From NCBI RefSeq assembly GCF_902167635.1, contig NZ_CABHMS010000002.1, positions 868,001-932,000 of the forward strand: a DNA stretch of 64,000 nt, given 5' to 3'. Every line of letters begins with the position of its first letter. The stretch's first letter is position 1. Position numbers and translations under genes: made by a program. Below, piece after piece: positions 8,363-19,600 of the stretch. The DNA comes from Chitinophaga vietnamensis. GTDB taxonomy: Bacteria; Bacteroidota; Bacteroidia; Chitinophagales; Chitinophagaceae. The notes beneath the pieces are model-generated. The model saw nothing but the letters and a program-made list of their open reading frames with translations. It was not told the origin of the DNA and did not search any database.

Positions 8363-11300
8363 ATGAGTAGTATGCGATCCAGGATTTTCTTTTTGCTGAT
8401 CGGCTGCCTGCAGCTGACTATGATCACCTATGCCCAGGTCACGCTATCCGGAAAAGGATTCACCTTTGTCCGGCTTTTTAAAGAGATCAGAAAACAGACC
8501 GGGTACAGGTTTATCTATAACAACAATATGCTGCCGGAAGATGCACGAATGGATATTGATGTAAAAGATGCACCTGTTACCGTGATCCTCGACAGATACC
8601 TGAAACCAGCCATGCTGGCCTATGAGATCAGAGAAGACAAACTGATCGTGATCAGCCGCTTGAAACAGCGGGAGCAACAGGAAGGACCAGCTGCGCAAGT
8701 GATGCGCGGCAAGATCACAGACAGTAATGGACAGCCATTGCCTGGCGCCACTATCGTGATAAAAGGCACGCGACAGGGCGCCACCGCCGATCAGAACGGC
8801 AATTTTGAACTGCGACTGCCCGATGAAGATGTGATCCTTGTGATCTCCTTCGTTGGCTTCAAGCCCGTAGAAATGACAGCATGTTCCTGCATCAGGACCA
8901 TACCGCTGCAATCCGCAGCGGTAAACATCAGGGATGTGACCATCAGCACCGGGATGTTCAATCGTAACAAGATCACCTTTTCAGGCGCCGTGGCTTCTTT
9001 CACAGGAAAGGAGTTGCGCCGCATAGGTAATCTGAACGTGTTACAGAGCCTGAAGACACTCGACCCTTCTTTTATCATCGCCCCTGACAACATGAAAGGA
9101 TCCAATCCTAACCAGTTGCCGAAGATAGAAGTAAGAGGAAAGACCAGCCTTTCATCCAACACCGTAAGAGACCAGTTTTCTACAGATCCTAACCAGCCAT
9201 TATTTATTTTGAACGGGATGGAAACCACCCTGCAGCAGATCATCGACCTCGATATCAACAGGGTGGCGTCCATCACATTGCTGAAAGACGCTGCTTCCAC
9301 AGCATTGTACGGCTCCCGGGCCGCCAACGGTGTAGTGATCGTAGAAACCGTACAACCCAAACCCGGAGAACTGAATGTATCCTATACCGCTGATCTGCGC
9401 TTTGAGATCCCCGACCTGCGCGACTACAATATGATGAATGCAGCCGAAGACCTTGAATTTCAGCGGCTGGCGGGCCTATACAAGCCTTCCTCTTCCATGA
9501 CCTCCACCCTCGTAAATGATAACTTGTATAACAACCGGCTGGCCGCTGTACGCAGTGGCGTAAACAGCTATTGGCTGAATGTGCCGCTACAGAACAGTTT
9601 TACCAACGGACATTCCTTGCAGGTAAATGGAGGCAGCGCCGAATTTCAGTACGGCATCGGGCTCAATTACCGCGGCCTCAATGGCGTAATGATCGGCTCC
9701 GACAGGAAAACATGGGGCGGTATCATTGATCTTACCTATCGGAAAAACAAACTGAACATCTCCAACGAACTTTATGTAAATGGCGCCAATGCGAATGAAT
9801 CGCCTTATGGTTCCTTCAGTGATTTTGTGAAGATCAATCCTTACTACCGCAAGAAAAAAGAAGATGGCAGTCTTAATACAGACCGGTATCTGGAAACCTA
9901 TCTGCTGAATACCAATTCTTTTATTCCGGATACCGTGAAGATCGGCAATCCTATCTATAATGCCCAGCTGGGATCGAAGAACAATAACAATGCTTTCACG
10001 TTGCAGAATACGATCAACCTGATCTATGATGTCAGCAAGGAATGGCGGGTATCGGGCGGTTTGCAGGTAAGCAAGAGCAGCGCTACCGGCATCACCTTTA
10101 TTCCCTCGGCTAACACCATGTTTGATACGGTGGGCGTATACAGGAAAGGCACTTATACTGAGTCCCGTCAGGACGGGTTGAACTACCAGGCCAACCTGAT
10201 GCTTACCTACCGCAAGGTGATCAACAAGGTACATAGTCTTACCGGTAATGTCCGTTCAGAGATCCAGGAGCAGGGGCAAACCATTACGGGCTTTACTGCT
10301 ACCGGATTTCCGGATGGCGTGAAACCCAATCCGGCCTTCGCTTACGGCTTTCAGCAGGATGCCAGGCCACTTTACCAAAAGTCGAAAGTACGCAGGGTAA
10401 ATGCGTTGGGCAGCTTCAACTATGCCTATAACAACCGTTATTTCGTGGATGTGAATTTCAGGATCGATGGTTCTACTTCGTTTGGCAGCAATAATAAATA
10501 TTCTCCGTTCTGGTCAGTAGGCGGGGGCTGGAACATCAGCAGTGAAAAGATGATGGAAGATATTGCCTGGCTGAATATGCTGCGGGTCAGGGCCAACGTA
10601 GGCACCACCGGCAACCAGGCGCTGGGTAGCTTTGCTTCCACTTCTGTATACGGATATGAAAACAACCTGAACATCTTCGGACAGGGATTGTATATCACAC
10701 AGCTGGGCAATCCACTGTTGCAATGGCAACGTACGCGCAGCACCAGTGGGGGTATAGATGCAGTGCTTTGGGGCGGCAGGCTCGTGGCGACCATCAATGT
10801 GTATGAAAAATTATCGAACCCGCTGATCGCTACAGGCTCGCTGCCGGCATCATCAGGCGTATCTACTTATGCACTCAATGTAGGCAGCTTGCGTACACGT
10901 GGCGCAGAGGCGATCATCCGTTTCTCGCCTGTTTATCATCCTGATAGAAATGTACTATGGACACTCGGTTATACCGGCAGTTTGTATAAAAGCCGCTATG
11001 AAGGTTTTTCCAATATCCTGAAGAACCTGAACGACGAAGCACAGCGATCCAGCTCTTTGCAGCGTTACCTCGATGGCTACAGTCCGGACGAGCTGTGGGC
11101 GGTTACCTCATTGGGCATCAGTCCTGCCACCGGGCAGGAGGTGTTCCGCAAAAAGAACGGAGAAGAAACATTAGTATATGATCCGGCGGACATCATGCCC
11201 ATCGGCGACGGGAAACCCTTAATAGAAGGCGTGATAAGCTCTAACCTGAATATAAAAGGATTCCTGCTGGGGATCAATCTCCGATACAGCATAGGCAAGT

Positions 11301-11683
11301 ACCTCTTTAACACAGCGCTTTATAACAAAGTAGAGAATATCAGTTATAATGACCTGCAGAACAACCAGGACAAACGCGCGCTGGAGCAGCGCTGGAAGCA
11401 AGCCGGCGATCATGCGGAGTTCAGGGCGATCGATATCAGCGACAAGACGCCGATGTCGTCCCGCTTCATTCAGAAAGAAAATTTTCTCACCGGTGAATCT
11501 ATCAACGCGGGATATGAATTTCATGCCGCGCAACACCACTGGCTACAGCGCCTCGGATGGAAGACCATCCGGCTGAATGCATACATGAATGATATTTTCC
11601 GCCTGTCCAATATCAAGTCGGAGCGGGGAATCGATTATCCTTTCAGCAATGCCGTATCCTTCAGTGTTAATGTCTTCTTCTAA
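8363..11683 (+). CDS. SusC/RagA-type TonB-dependent outer membrane transporter with STN domain
   Basis: About 1106 residues. The signal peptide runs from MRSRIFFLL to TYAQ. An STN (secretin/TonB N-terminal) domain follows, covering about the next 75 residues, which normally contacts FecR. Then come a carboxypeptidase-regulatory-like beta-sandwich (GKITDSNGQPLPGATIVIKG), the plug (TLLKDAASTALYGSRAANG) and a long beta-barrel ending in SFSVNVFF, whose final aromatic is typical of outer membrane proteins. It would import an oligomeric nutrient with the SusD lipoprotein. An ATG 39 bp upstream adds 13 residues before the signal peptide and is possible but less likely. The substrate cannot be read from the sequence. 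Confidence 0.95.
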   Translation: MSSMRSRIFFLLIGCLQLTMITYAQVTLSGKGFTFVRLFKEIRKQTGYRFIYNNNMLPEDARMDIDVKDAPVTVILDRYLKPAMLAYEIREDKLIVISRLKQREQQEGPAAQVMRGKITDSNGQPLPGATIVIKGTRQGATADQNGNFELRLPDEDVILVISFVGFKPVEMTACSCIRTIPLQSAAVNIRDVTISTGMFNRNKITFSGAVASFTGKELRRIGNLNVLQSLKTLDPSFIIAPDNMKGSNPNQLPKIEVRGKTSLSSNTVRDQFSTDPNQPLFILNGMETTLQQIIDLDINRVASITLLKDAASTALYGSRAANGVVIVETVQPKPGELNVSYTADLRFEIPDLRDYNMMNAAEDLEFQRLAGLYKPSSSMTSTLVNDNLYNNRLAAVRSGVNSYWLNVPLQNSFTNGHSLQVNGGSAEFQYGIGLNYRGLNGVMIGSDRKTWGGIIDLTYRKNKLNISNELYVNGANANESPYGSFSDFVKINPYYRKKKEDGSLNTDRYLETYLLNTNSFIPDTVKIGNPIYNAQLGSKNNNNAFTLQNTINLIYDVSKEWRVSGGLQVSKSSATGITFIPSANTMFDTVGVYRKGTYTESRQDGLNYQANLMLTYRKVINKVHSLTGNVRSEIQEQGQTITGFTATGFPDGVKPNPAFAYGFQQDARPLYQKSKVRRVNALGSFNYAYNNRYFVDVNFRIDGSTSFGSNNKYSPFWSVGGGWNISSEKMMEDIAWLNMLRVRANVGTTGNQALGSFASTSVYGYENNLNIFGQGLYITQLGNPLLQWQRTRSTSGGIDAVLWGGRLVATINVYEKLSNPLIATGSLPASSGVSTYALNVGSLRTRGAEAIIRFSPVYHPDRNVLWTLGYTGSLYKSRYEGFSNILKNLNDEAQRSSSLQRYLDGYSPDELWAVTSLGISPATGQEVFRKKNGEETLVYDPADIMPIGDGKPLIEGVISSNLNIKGFLLGINLRYSIGKYLFNTALYNKVENISYNDLQNNQDKRALEQRWKQAGDHAEFRAIDISDKTPMSSRFIQKENFLTGESINAGYEFHAAQHHWLQRLGWKTIRLNAYMNDIFRLSNIKSERGIDYPFSNAVSFSVNVFF

Positions 11684-11687
11684 AAAA

Positions 11688-13124
11688 ATGATTATGCGAT
11701 ATATTTCAGCTGTCTCCCTGCTTGTCATCACGCTATCGTTCTTCTCCTGCAATAAATACCTGGATGTGCAGCCTGAAGACAAGTTCCTGGAGAATGATGT
11801 GTACGACAGCCGCACGTCTATCCGCAATGTGCTCAATGGTATTTACCTGAACCTCGCCAAGCCGGCTGCCTACGGAGAGAACTTTACCTGTACCACGCTG
11901 GATGTGATGGCGCAGTATTACGACTGCAGCAGCAGCGGACATGTTTTTAATACGCAGGCCAACTATAAATATGCAGATGCCGCTGTAATGGACCGCACAA
12001 CGGCGATGTGGAACAGCAGTTACACGGCGATACTTAATCTCAATCTATTTATCAAACACCTCGGGCCGGATAACAAGGTGTTGACAGATGATGAAAAACA
12101 GCTGATGCTGGGAGAAGCTTACGGCTTGCGGGCATTTGTGGCATTTGACCTGTTGCGGCTTTTCGGCCCGGTGTATGCCACCGATTCATTGAAAGCAGCG
12201 ATCCCTTATCCACATGATCCCGAGTCGAAGATCCAGGCACTCCTGCCGGCCAATACCGCGATGCAAAATGTGCTGGACGATATCGCCACCGCAACGAAGT
12301 TACTGGATAAAGATCCGGTACGCAGTAAGGGGGTGCAGGCTGTTAGTCCGGGTGGCGACAGCTACTTCAGTTTTCGTAACCGCCGCATGAACTACTATGC
12401 TGTGCAGGCATTGCAGGCGAGGGCGCTGTTGTACCGCGGAGATGTTGCCGGCGCTAAAGCTGCGGCAGACAAGGTGATCAGAGAAGCATCCGCCTGGTTC
12501 CCCTGGAGCCCTTCCGCACTTTCTGCTCCCGGCATCGTTAATCCTGACCGCATCTTTTCTTCAGAGGTGATCTTCGGGCTTGAAAATGCCGACATGTATA
12601 ATACACAAACGAGACGGTTTGCCGCCAGTCTGACCGCTGATAATATCCTGATGCCGCTGGCACAACGGCTCAATGATATCTATGAGCGAAACAGCAACGA
12701 TTACCGCTTCCGCATCAACTTTGATGTAGACCGTACTTCTACAAGAACCGATAAAACATTTTTCAAGTATGCCGATATCCAGAATAAGAACCTGATGTAC
12801 CGCAAACTGCAACCGCTTATCCGCATTGCCGAGCTGTATTACATTTCAGCAGAGGGGGAGCCGGATGACAACAACGCTGCCCGGCTGCTGAACACGGTGC
12901 GCGTTAACAGGGGATTGCCACCACTTATCCTTAACGGCGACAAGCAAACGCAGCTCGGCAAGGAGTACCAGAAAGAGTGCTGGGGTGAAGGTCAGCTCTT
13001 CTTCTATTTTAAACGAACGCAGCAAATGGCCATCAGCAGCGGTGCTTCAGCCAATGCTGTCATTACGATGCCGCCCGGTAATTATGTGGTGCCGCTGCCA
13101 CTGTCCGAAACATCTTTCAGATAA
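11688..13124 (+). CDS. SusD/RagB-family nutrient-binding lipoprotein
   Basis: A 478-residue lipoprotein. The signal ends in lipobox FFSC followed by NKYLDVQPEDKF, the classic SusD opening. TPR-like helices carry the family signatures (LMLGEAYGLRAFVAFDLLRLFGPV; LQARALLYRGDVAGAKAAADKVI), and RIAELYYISAEGE is the conserved C-terminal helix. It caps the SusC barrel on the cell surface and captures the substrate. The ATG lies 4 bp after the SusC stop, so the pair is translationally linked. A longer frame overlapping SusC is open but would bury the signal peptide, so it was rejected. The C-terminal tail is somewhat short for the family. Confidence 0.94.
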   Translation: MIMRYISAVSLLVITLSFFSCNKYLDVQPEDKFLENDVYDSRTSIRNVLNGIYLNLAKPAAYGENFTCTTLDVMAQYYDCSSSGHVFNTQANYKYADAAVMDRTTAMWNSSYTAILNLNLFIKHLGPDNKVLTDDEKQLMLGEAYGLRAFVAFDLLRLFGPVYATDSLKAAIPYPHDPESKIQALLPANTAMQNVLDDIATATKLLDKDPVRSKGVQAVSPGGDSYFSFRNRRMNYYAVQALQARALLYRGDVAGAKAAADKVIREASAWFPWSPSALSAPGIVNPDRIFSSEVIFGLENADMYNTQTRRFAASLTADNILMPLAQRLNDIYERNSNDYRFRINFDVDRTSTRTDKTFFKYADIQNKNLMYRKLQPLIRIAELYYISAEGEPDDNNAARLLNTVRVNRGLPPLILNGDKQTQLGKEYQKECWGEGQLFFYFKRTQQMAISSGASANAVITMPPGNYVVPLPLSETSFR

Positions 13125-13135
13125 AACATGCATTC

Positions 13136-13894
13136 ATGAATAGGAACAAGCCTCTTTTTTTTAGCCTGCTGCTCCTGCTTTTGGGTAGCGCCTGCACCAA
13201 GAGCAACCTGTTGTCATACCAGGGGAGTACTGATATCTATTTTTCCTATAGGGATAATTACCAGAATACAGATACTATTCATTACAGTTTTGCCAGAGAT
13301 ACCCTTACGACAGATACGTTAAAGATCTATGCGAAGGTGATAGGAGAGGTAGCCGCTGTGGACCGCAGTTTCAGCATGGTGACGGTCGATAGCGCCACCA
13401 CTGCTGTTGCCGGCCAACATTACCGCCTGCCAGTGGCCGACAGCCTGATGATCCCCGCCGGAGCAGTCAGTCGCCTGATCCCTGTTGTGGTACTGCGTCC
13501 TGCAGCGCTTTACGAAAAATCGGTGACATTGACCCTGAAGCTCGTGCCCAATAATTATTTCAAAACCAATATGCAGGCATATGATTACAAGGCGCCTTAT
13601 GTGGCGTCGGCAGTAGTGATGAAGATCGTGATAGATGATATCCTGCCGCAGCCAGGGTTGTGGGATGCCAATAAAGACGCGCTGGGAGCCTATTCCAGAT
13701 TGAAGCTGGAGCTGATGGTGAAAGTGATGTTGCTGAAGTTGCAGCGTTTTTACAATGCGCCTGTCTATTCACCTACGCAGCTTACCAGCTTCTCCAGGCA
13801 GGTACAGCAATATCTTAACCAACAGCAACAGGCGGGCTACCCGGTGAAAGAAGCTGATGGCAGTAATATGAAAATGGGGCCTGCAGTACAATAA
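13136..13894 (+). CDS. DUF4843-like lipoprotein
   Basis: A 252-residue lipoprotein with lipobox GSAC followed by TKSN. The body has alternating beta-strands typical of a surface beta-sandwich (IYFSYRDNYQNTDTIHYSF, then a VAAVDRSFSMVTVDSATTAVAGQHY strand resembling Calx-beta-like DUF4843). The second half is helical. Proteins of this kind regularly sit directly after SusD in Bacteroidota uptake operons and are thought to be surface accessory binders. It starts 11 bp after SusD and 12 bp before the next lipoprotein gene, so it is within the same operon. The specific ligand is unknown. Confidence 0.85.
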   Translation: MNRNKPLFFSLLLLLLGSACTKSNLLSYQGSTDIYFSYRDNYQNTDTIHYSFARDTLTTDTLKIYAKVIGEVAAVDRSFSMVTVDSATTAVAGQHYRLPVADSLMIPAGAVSRLIPVVVLRPAALYEKSVTLTLKLVPNNYFKTNMQAYDYKAPYVASAVVMKIVIDDILPQPGLWDANKDALGAYSRLKLELMVKVMLLKLQRFYNAPVYSPTQLTSFSRQVQQYLNQQQQAGYPVKEADGSNMKMGPAVQ

Positions 13895-13906
13895 ATTTAT
13901 TTCATT

Positions 13907-15394
13907 ATGAAAAGATATATCAGCTTTATAGCGATGCTGGGAGTGTTGATAACAGCCTGTATGAAAGATAAGGGGAATTATAGCTATACTACCGTGAAAC
14001 GGGTGCAGATAAAAGGGATTGACTCTTCCTATATCATCAATTACGGCGACAGGCTCACCATCAGGCCTGCGCTGGAGCTGACGGATGGCCAACAGGAAGA
14101 TACCGTTAACTATTCCTATCAATGGACCGTGGATCACTTGCTCGGCTATACGATGGAGCCTATTCAGCTGTCCACGAAGCGCGACCTCGATACCGTGCCA
14201 GGCCTTGGCTTCGGCAGTTATTACGTGTATTATCGCGTTACGGACAAGAAGACGGGCATATTCACAGACAGCTATTTTTATCTTACCGTAAGTGCTGCCA
14301 GTTATGAAGGCTGGCTGCTGCTCTGCGATACAGAAGATGGTAACAGCCGCCTCGATATGATCTCGCGCATAGGCAGCCATGATACCTTGTATACAGATAT
14401 CCTGAAGAAAATGCATTCGGCCTATGTGGCCGATGGCCGGCCGGCCTATGTAGCCACCGGCTTTTCCTATATCGGTGGCCCGGCGAATGGCACGGTGGCT
14501 ATCTTCGTTGCCACCAGCAAGAAGGCCGTGTTGCTGGGGCTGGATACATTGGAATATCTGCCATCGTATGATATGCAGACCGTGATGAGCGTATCGGAAC
14601 CATTTACCGACTGGAGCAGCGCTAACCTATATCTGGAGCAATACAGCGGCATGCTGTACGCCAACAGGAACCTTTATCAGGTGGGAGGGCAAAGCATCAC
14701 TGGTCCGGTGAATACGAGGGATGGCGGCACTGTGTTGTTTCAGCCTTCGCGCTGGATAGGAATAAACACCGGCGGTTACCAGGATAATTCGATCGTATAC
14801 GACAGCGCCAGCAGCACCTTCCTGCGCTATCCGGGATTTGGCAACACCTGTCTTACGCTGCCGGCCGGCGATCTTTTCAATTTCACCACCGGCATGGAAC
14901 TGTTGTATATGAACTATGTGCCTTTCAACGGCGGACAGGTATTTGCCGTGTTGCAAGACAGCAAAACCAGCAAACGTTACCTGGCCGGGTTTACCCTGAC
15001 GGGTAAACAGCAATATTATGCGGAGATCATCGGAGAAGGCATTGCCGCTGCCACGCAATTTGCTGTGAGCCCCGATCTGGGCTATCTCTTCTACAACGTT
15101 GGCGGCAAGGTGTATGAATATGATCCTACGCTGAAACAAAGTTTCCTGATGCAGGATTACGGCGCCGCCACCATCTCCCTGATGAAATTCCAGCCCTTTG
15201 CCAGCACGTATGATGCTGCGCCCAATGCTGTTTACTATAAGAGCCTCGCCAGGAAACTGTTGGTGTGTACTTATACCAAAGGCGCCGGTACACTGGATCT
15301 CTATACGGTGCCAGAGATCAACGGGCAGCTGCAATTATATCGTTCTTTTCCCGGTACAGGAAAAGTAGAGAGCATTGCCTACAGAGAACGATGA
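13907..15394 (+). CDS. PKD-like surface lipoprotein
   Basis: A 495-residue lipoprotein with signal MKRYISFIAMLGVLITAC. The N-terminal 100 residues read as a PKD-like Ig fold (INYGDRLTIRPALE, then YSYQWTVDH, then YYVYYRVTDKKTGIFTDSYFYLTV). The remainder is a repeat-like beta-propeller region with regular YLAGFTLTG- and LLYMNYVPF-type strands. The family commonly accompanies SusC/SusD and a DUF4843 protein and is thought to present or bind the substrate at the cell surface. It lies 12 bp after the DUF4843-like gene and 21 bp before the thioredoxin gene. No catalytic residues can be assigned. Confidence 0.85.
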   Translation: MKRYISFIAMLGVLITACMKDKGNYSYTTVKRVQIKGIDSSYIINYGDRLTIRPALELTDGQQEDTVNYSYQWTVDHLLGYTMEPIQLSTKRDLDTVPGLGFGSYYVYYRVTDKKTGIFTDSYFYLTVSAASYEGWLLLCDTEDGNSRLDMISRIGSHDTLYTDILKKMHSAYVADGRPAYVATGFSYIGGPANGTVAIFVATSKKAVLLGLDTLEYLPSYDMQTVMSVSEPFTDWSSANLYLEQYSGMLYANRNLYQVGGQSITGPVNTRDGGTVLFQPSRWIGINTGGYQDNSIVYDSASSTFLRYPGFGNTCLTLPAGDLFNFTTGMELLYMNYVPFNGGQVFAVLQDSKTSKRYLAGFTLTGKQQYYAEIIGEGIAAATQFAVSPDLGYLFYNVGGKVYEYDPTLKQSFLMQDYGAATISLMKFQPFASTYDAAPNAVYYKSLARKLLVCTYTKGAGTLDLYTVPEINGQLQLYRSFPGTGKVESIAYRER

Positions 15395-15415
15395 TCATTC
15401 ATTAAATCAAAAACT

Positions 15416-16459
15416 ATGATACGAAACCATTTTTATTTCCTGCTATTGCTGCTGCTGCCTGTTGCAGCGGATGCGTCAAAACCTTTCCGGATTACCGGCA
15501 ACCTGCACCTGCCCGACCATCCTGCATGGGCACATCTTTATTATGCGCTGGATGGCCAACAGGTGCATGACTCCACACGGATTGTCAACGACAGATTTAC
15601 ATTTGCTGGTGAGCTGGATGAACCGGTGATGGCGTATCTCGTCTGGACTTATCCGCCTGCGGAAGAAAAGCAGGCCAGGCCTGCCGGCGGCCGGTTCTAT
15701 CTCGAGCCAGGTAACATCACCATCACCAATGATGCGGATAAGCATCTTGTTGTACAGGGCTCTCTGCTCAATGAAGAGAGCGCAGCGCTGCAGCAGGAGA
15801 TGAGGGCGATCGGGCAGCCATCCAGCGAGCAAGATCAGCAAGCGATGAAGGAAAAATATTTACAGGTGCAGAAAGATTTTATATCGAAACATCCTGCTTC
15901 ATTCATCAGTCTTGAACTGCTGAAAGGATTTTATGACTATACCCTGGAACAGAAGAAAACGGCCTTCGCAGCCCTGGCGCCTACAGTGAGGCAGAGCCGC
16001 CCGGGTAAAGCGTTTGCAGAGAGTCTGGAAAATCAGCGGCGGGTGCAAATAGGCGCGCCTGCACCCGACTTCACAGAGAAGGATACCGCCGGCATTGCCG
16101 TTTCATTGAAAGACTTCCGCGGTAAATATGTGCTGGTAGATTTCTGGGCCAGCTGGTGCCATCCTTGCAGAGAAGAGAATCCCAACGTGCTGAAGGCATA
16201 TAATAAATACAAAGACAGGAACTTCACCGTGCTGAGCGTATCACTGGACAGATCAAGGGCCGAATGGATCAAGGCTATCACGGCGGATCAGCTTCCATGG
16301 AAACATATTTCCAACCTCGACCCGCAGCAGGCCACTGCTGCGAAACTGTATGCCGTTGAATTCATCCCGCAAAATTTCCTCATCGACCCCGAAGGAAAAA
16401 TTATTGCGCATAATCTGAAAGGAGCAGCATTAGATAAGCTGGATACGCTGCTGCGATAA
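15416..16459 (+). CDS. TlpA-like thiol:disulfide oxidoreductase with DUF4369-like domain
   Basis: A 347-residue exported protein. A signal peptide occupies about residues 1-20. Residues 25-115 match the DUF4369 beta-sandwich (FRITGNLHL through VMAYLVW and FYLEPGNITI). Residues about 205-345 are an AhpC/TSA-thioredoxin fold with the redox motif WCHPC (Cys248, Cys251), the cis-Pro region EFIPQNFLI and the VLVDFWASW strand. It probably keeps periplasmic or surface Cys residues reduced. It is the last gene of the uptake operon, a place where such redoxins are often found. The 42-bp palindrome 44 bp downstream may mark the transcript end. Confidence 0.92.
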   Translation: MIRNHFYFLLLLLLPVAADASKPFRITGNLHLPDHPAWAHLYYALDGQQVHDSTRIVNDRFTFAGELDEPVMAYLVWTYPPAEEKQARPAGGRFYLEPGNITITNDADKHLVVQGSLLNEESAALQQEMRAIGQPSSEQDQQAMKEKYLQVQKDFISKHPASFISLELLKGFYDYTLEQKKTAFAALAPTVRQSRPGKAFAESLENQRRVQIGAPAPDFTEKDTAGIAVSLKDFRGKYVLVDFWASWCHPCREENPNVLKAYNKYKDRNFTVLSVSLDRSRAEWIKAITADQLPWKHISNLDPQQATAAKLYAVEFIPQNFLIDPEGKIIAHNLKGAALDKLDTLLR

Positions 16460-16503
16460 CGCTAATGCGCATGCTAATAAATACCTCATTCGTGCAGCGC
16501 GGT

Positions 16504-16545
16504 GAGCATGTCTTCCAGCGAGGCGCCTCGCTGGAAGACATGCTC
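16504..16545. repeat. 42-bp perfect palindrome
   Basis: Two 21-base arms with no spacer: GAGCATGTCTTCCAGCGAGG plus one base, then its exact reverse complement. It lies between the TlpA-like gene and the histidine kinase gene. It has no T-run, so it is not a canonical intrinsic terminator; as RNA it would form a very stable hairpin that could protect or end the uptake-operon transcript, and as DNA it could extrude or bind a dimeric protein. Confidence 0.9.
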
Positions 16546-16657
16546 CATACAGGAACGCATCTACGCTGTTCTGGAAACAGCGAATATGATCTTATCTGGC
16601 AGATATCACTATTTTGCAATATCTTGCACCGCCGCCGCATATGCGATTGTCAAAAAC

Positions 16658-19600
16658 GTGAAAAAATATCTTTGTTGCTGCCTATTGGCGCTGCTCATGT
16701 TGCAAGGCAATCTCAACATTGCCCATGCACAAGCAGCGGGAAACCTGCTTTTAGAAAAGCATTATACTGATGATAACGGCCTCCCGCAGAACAGCGTGAA
16801 ATGTATCATCCCGGACCAATACGGATTCCTGTGGCTGGGAACAGAAAACGGTATCGTTCGTTTCGACGGGAAAAATTTCCGCCTGTATAACAGCGTGTCC
16901 CTGGGAACTACGTCCGACCGGACCAACTACATGTTTGCAGATGATCATCACCATATCCACGCTTTCATTGAAGACGAGGTGATCGATATCGACCAGGGCG
17001 CCGTTGGCTCCCGCTACTGGAAATGGCTGCCGCCCTATAGTTTCCACGAATACGCTCTGCGGTATAACAAAAGCCTTTCTTTCCCCGCTTCCAGCCTGCC
17101 TAATCTCTACCAGGGATATCTTCATCTCAGCGAATACATCATCCCCGGTGAAGATGATCAGGCATATATCATCGGAAGGGATAGCATCACCCTGCGTAAA
17201 AATCAGCAAACGCTGAAAGCAATTGCTTTTGGTTATGGTGATTTTCTGTCTTTCTTCTTCCTGGAAAAAGAATTGTATCATCTGGATCACCAGGGCCGGC
17301 TCACCGGGTTTCACAACATGCAGGCGCAGCAACAGGCGATCTGCGGCGATATTACCGCACATCCCTCCTGGCAAACAAAACTCAACAGGTCAGCATTATA
17401 CTGGAACCTGGCCGCGGATCAACTGTTCATCTATCTCGACAGTACCCTGTACCTGGTAACCCGCCTGCCCGGCGGCGATCTCAATACCCGGAAACTATTA
17501 TCCCACCTGGATTTGCCAGGCATCAGCGCTGTAACGCTTTACTATAATACTGCGGACAAGCGCCTGTTTATCGGCAGTCAAACAAATGGATTGTATGTAT
17601 TCGGGGAAAAGAAATTTACCACCTTCGGCGATGAGCCCGGCGTAGATGCAGTATATTATGCGCAAGCGCCATTTGGCGCGCATGGCGTAATAACTCCCAC
17701 CGGCAACGCATATGACAGCGCCTACAAAGCCACTGCCATCAAAGGATTGCGGCAGGCCTATACCAGCGACAAACGCCGCGATAAATACAGCATGCTGCGC
17801 GACTACCGCCAGCATATCTGGTACAAAACGCAGGGCTACCTTAGCGAGCTGGATGCCACGGGTAATAATATATTGCATCAGTATCATCTGTCGGATGCCA
17901 TCACACAGATTTATGAAGATGATCACCACCGCCTGTGGATCGGCACCTACAACCACGGTACCTGGTACCTGGATGAAGGCGAACAACAAAGCCTGAAGGT
18001 ATTTCATCCCAATCTTCACCACGTGATGTATTTTCAGGAAGATAAGGATGGATACTTATGGGTAGCGCCGGAGAAGGGATTATTGCGCGTCAACATCTCC
18101 AATCGCCATACAGATACCATTCCCGGGCTCGAACACATTTGTGTGCGCAGCCTGTATGTGAAAGGGCCGCATGAAATATGGATCAGCACTGCCAACCACG
18201 GCTTTTTTCTGTACGATGGTAACAAGCTCACAGCCTTCCCGCTGGATGCCCGTCAGTATTTGTCGGTCGTGCATTGTATCATTCCCGATGAAGCGGGCTA
18301 TCTATGGCTTAGCACCAACAAAGGATTGTTCCAGGCGGCCAGGAAAGACCTCCTCGAATACGCCCGCCAACCGCAGGGGAATATCTTTTACCTATATTAC
18401 GCCAGGGACGCGGGTTTCAACACCAATGAATTTAATGGCGGCTGTGAGCCCTGTGCTATAAAACTGGATGATGGCCGGATATCGCTGCCTTCGATGAACG
18501 GACTGGTAGCGTTTTCTACCAGAGAGAAAATAGCAGAGCTGCCTGATAAAGCATTGTTTATTGACAAGATTACCGCAGGCGAACAGGAATACAAAGACCG
18601 CGATACGATCTGGCTGCCACATCATTTCAAGCCATTGAAACTGGAAATCAGCACGCCCTATTTTGGCAATGATTATAATCTGCAGATAGATTACGCCTGG
18701 CTGTCTGGCGGCAAAGACACGTCCTGGCTGGATATTTCCGACAATCAAACGCTCACCTTTTCTTCCCTGCCTTCCGGCGCGCATCAGCTGGTGATCAGGA
18801 AAGCGAACGGCTTTGGCAATAACAACTATACCTGTCGCAGCCTGGTGCTGATGGTGGCGCCAGCTTATTTTGAAACCACCTGGTTCCGGTTGTTGATAGT
18901 GATGATCGTGATCATTTGTGTTTACGTATACATCCGCCTGAGAGTATATTATCTGAAGAAGAGCAATGCCCAGCTGGAGGCTCACGTGCACGACCGTACG
19001 AAAGAGCTGGCCACCTCCGAAAGCCGCCTGCGCGCGCAGATGCAGATGCAGGAGAAACTGGTAGCCGCTATCTCGCATGATATCAAAACGCCTATGAAAT
19101 ACCTGGTGCATGGCGCCGAGCGCGTGATAGACAGGAACCTCAGCTACAACGAGATGAAAGAGGAGGTAGGCATGATCTACGATACCGCTTACCGCATGTA
19201 TTTCCTGCTGGATAACCTCGTCGGCTATGTGAAAACGCACCTGCTGGCCGGAGAAATAAGAATGGAAGAGATGGACCTGTATGAACTGCTGGAAGAGAAG
19301 AAAGCCATTTTCGACCTCGTGGCGGCTGCACGGGATACTGCCATTGTGCTGCAAGAGCAGCGGCCAATGAAGATACATAGCAACCCGCTTATCCTGGGCA
19401 TCATCATCCATAACCTGCTGGACAATGCCGTGAAGTACACCGAGAACGGCCAGGTGCTGCTCTCCGCGCACATGCGCGGCCAGTGGGCAGATATCACGAT
19501 TACAGATAAGGGTACAGGATTTCAGCCGGAGATATTGGCGTGGGTGCAAAAAGCAGCGAAAGCGGCTACAGAGGCGGAACGGCCTGCCAGTGTGTTACAC

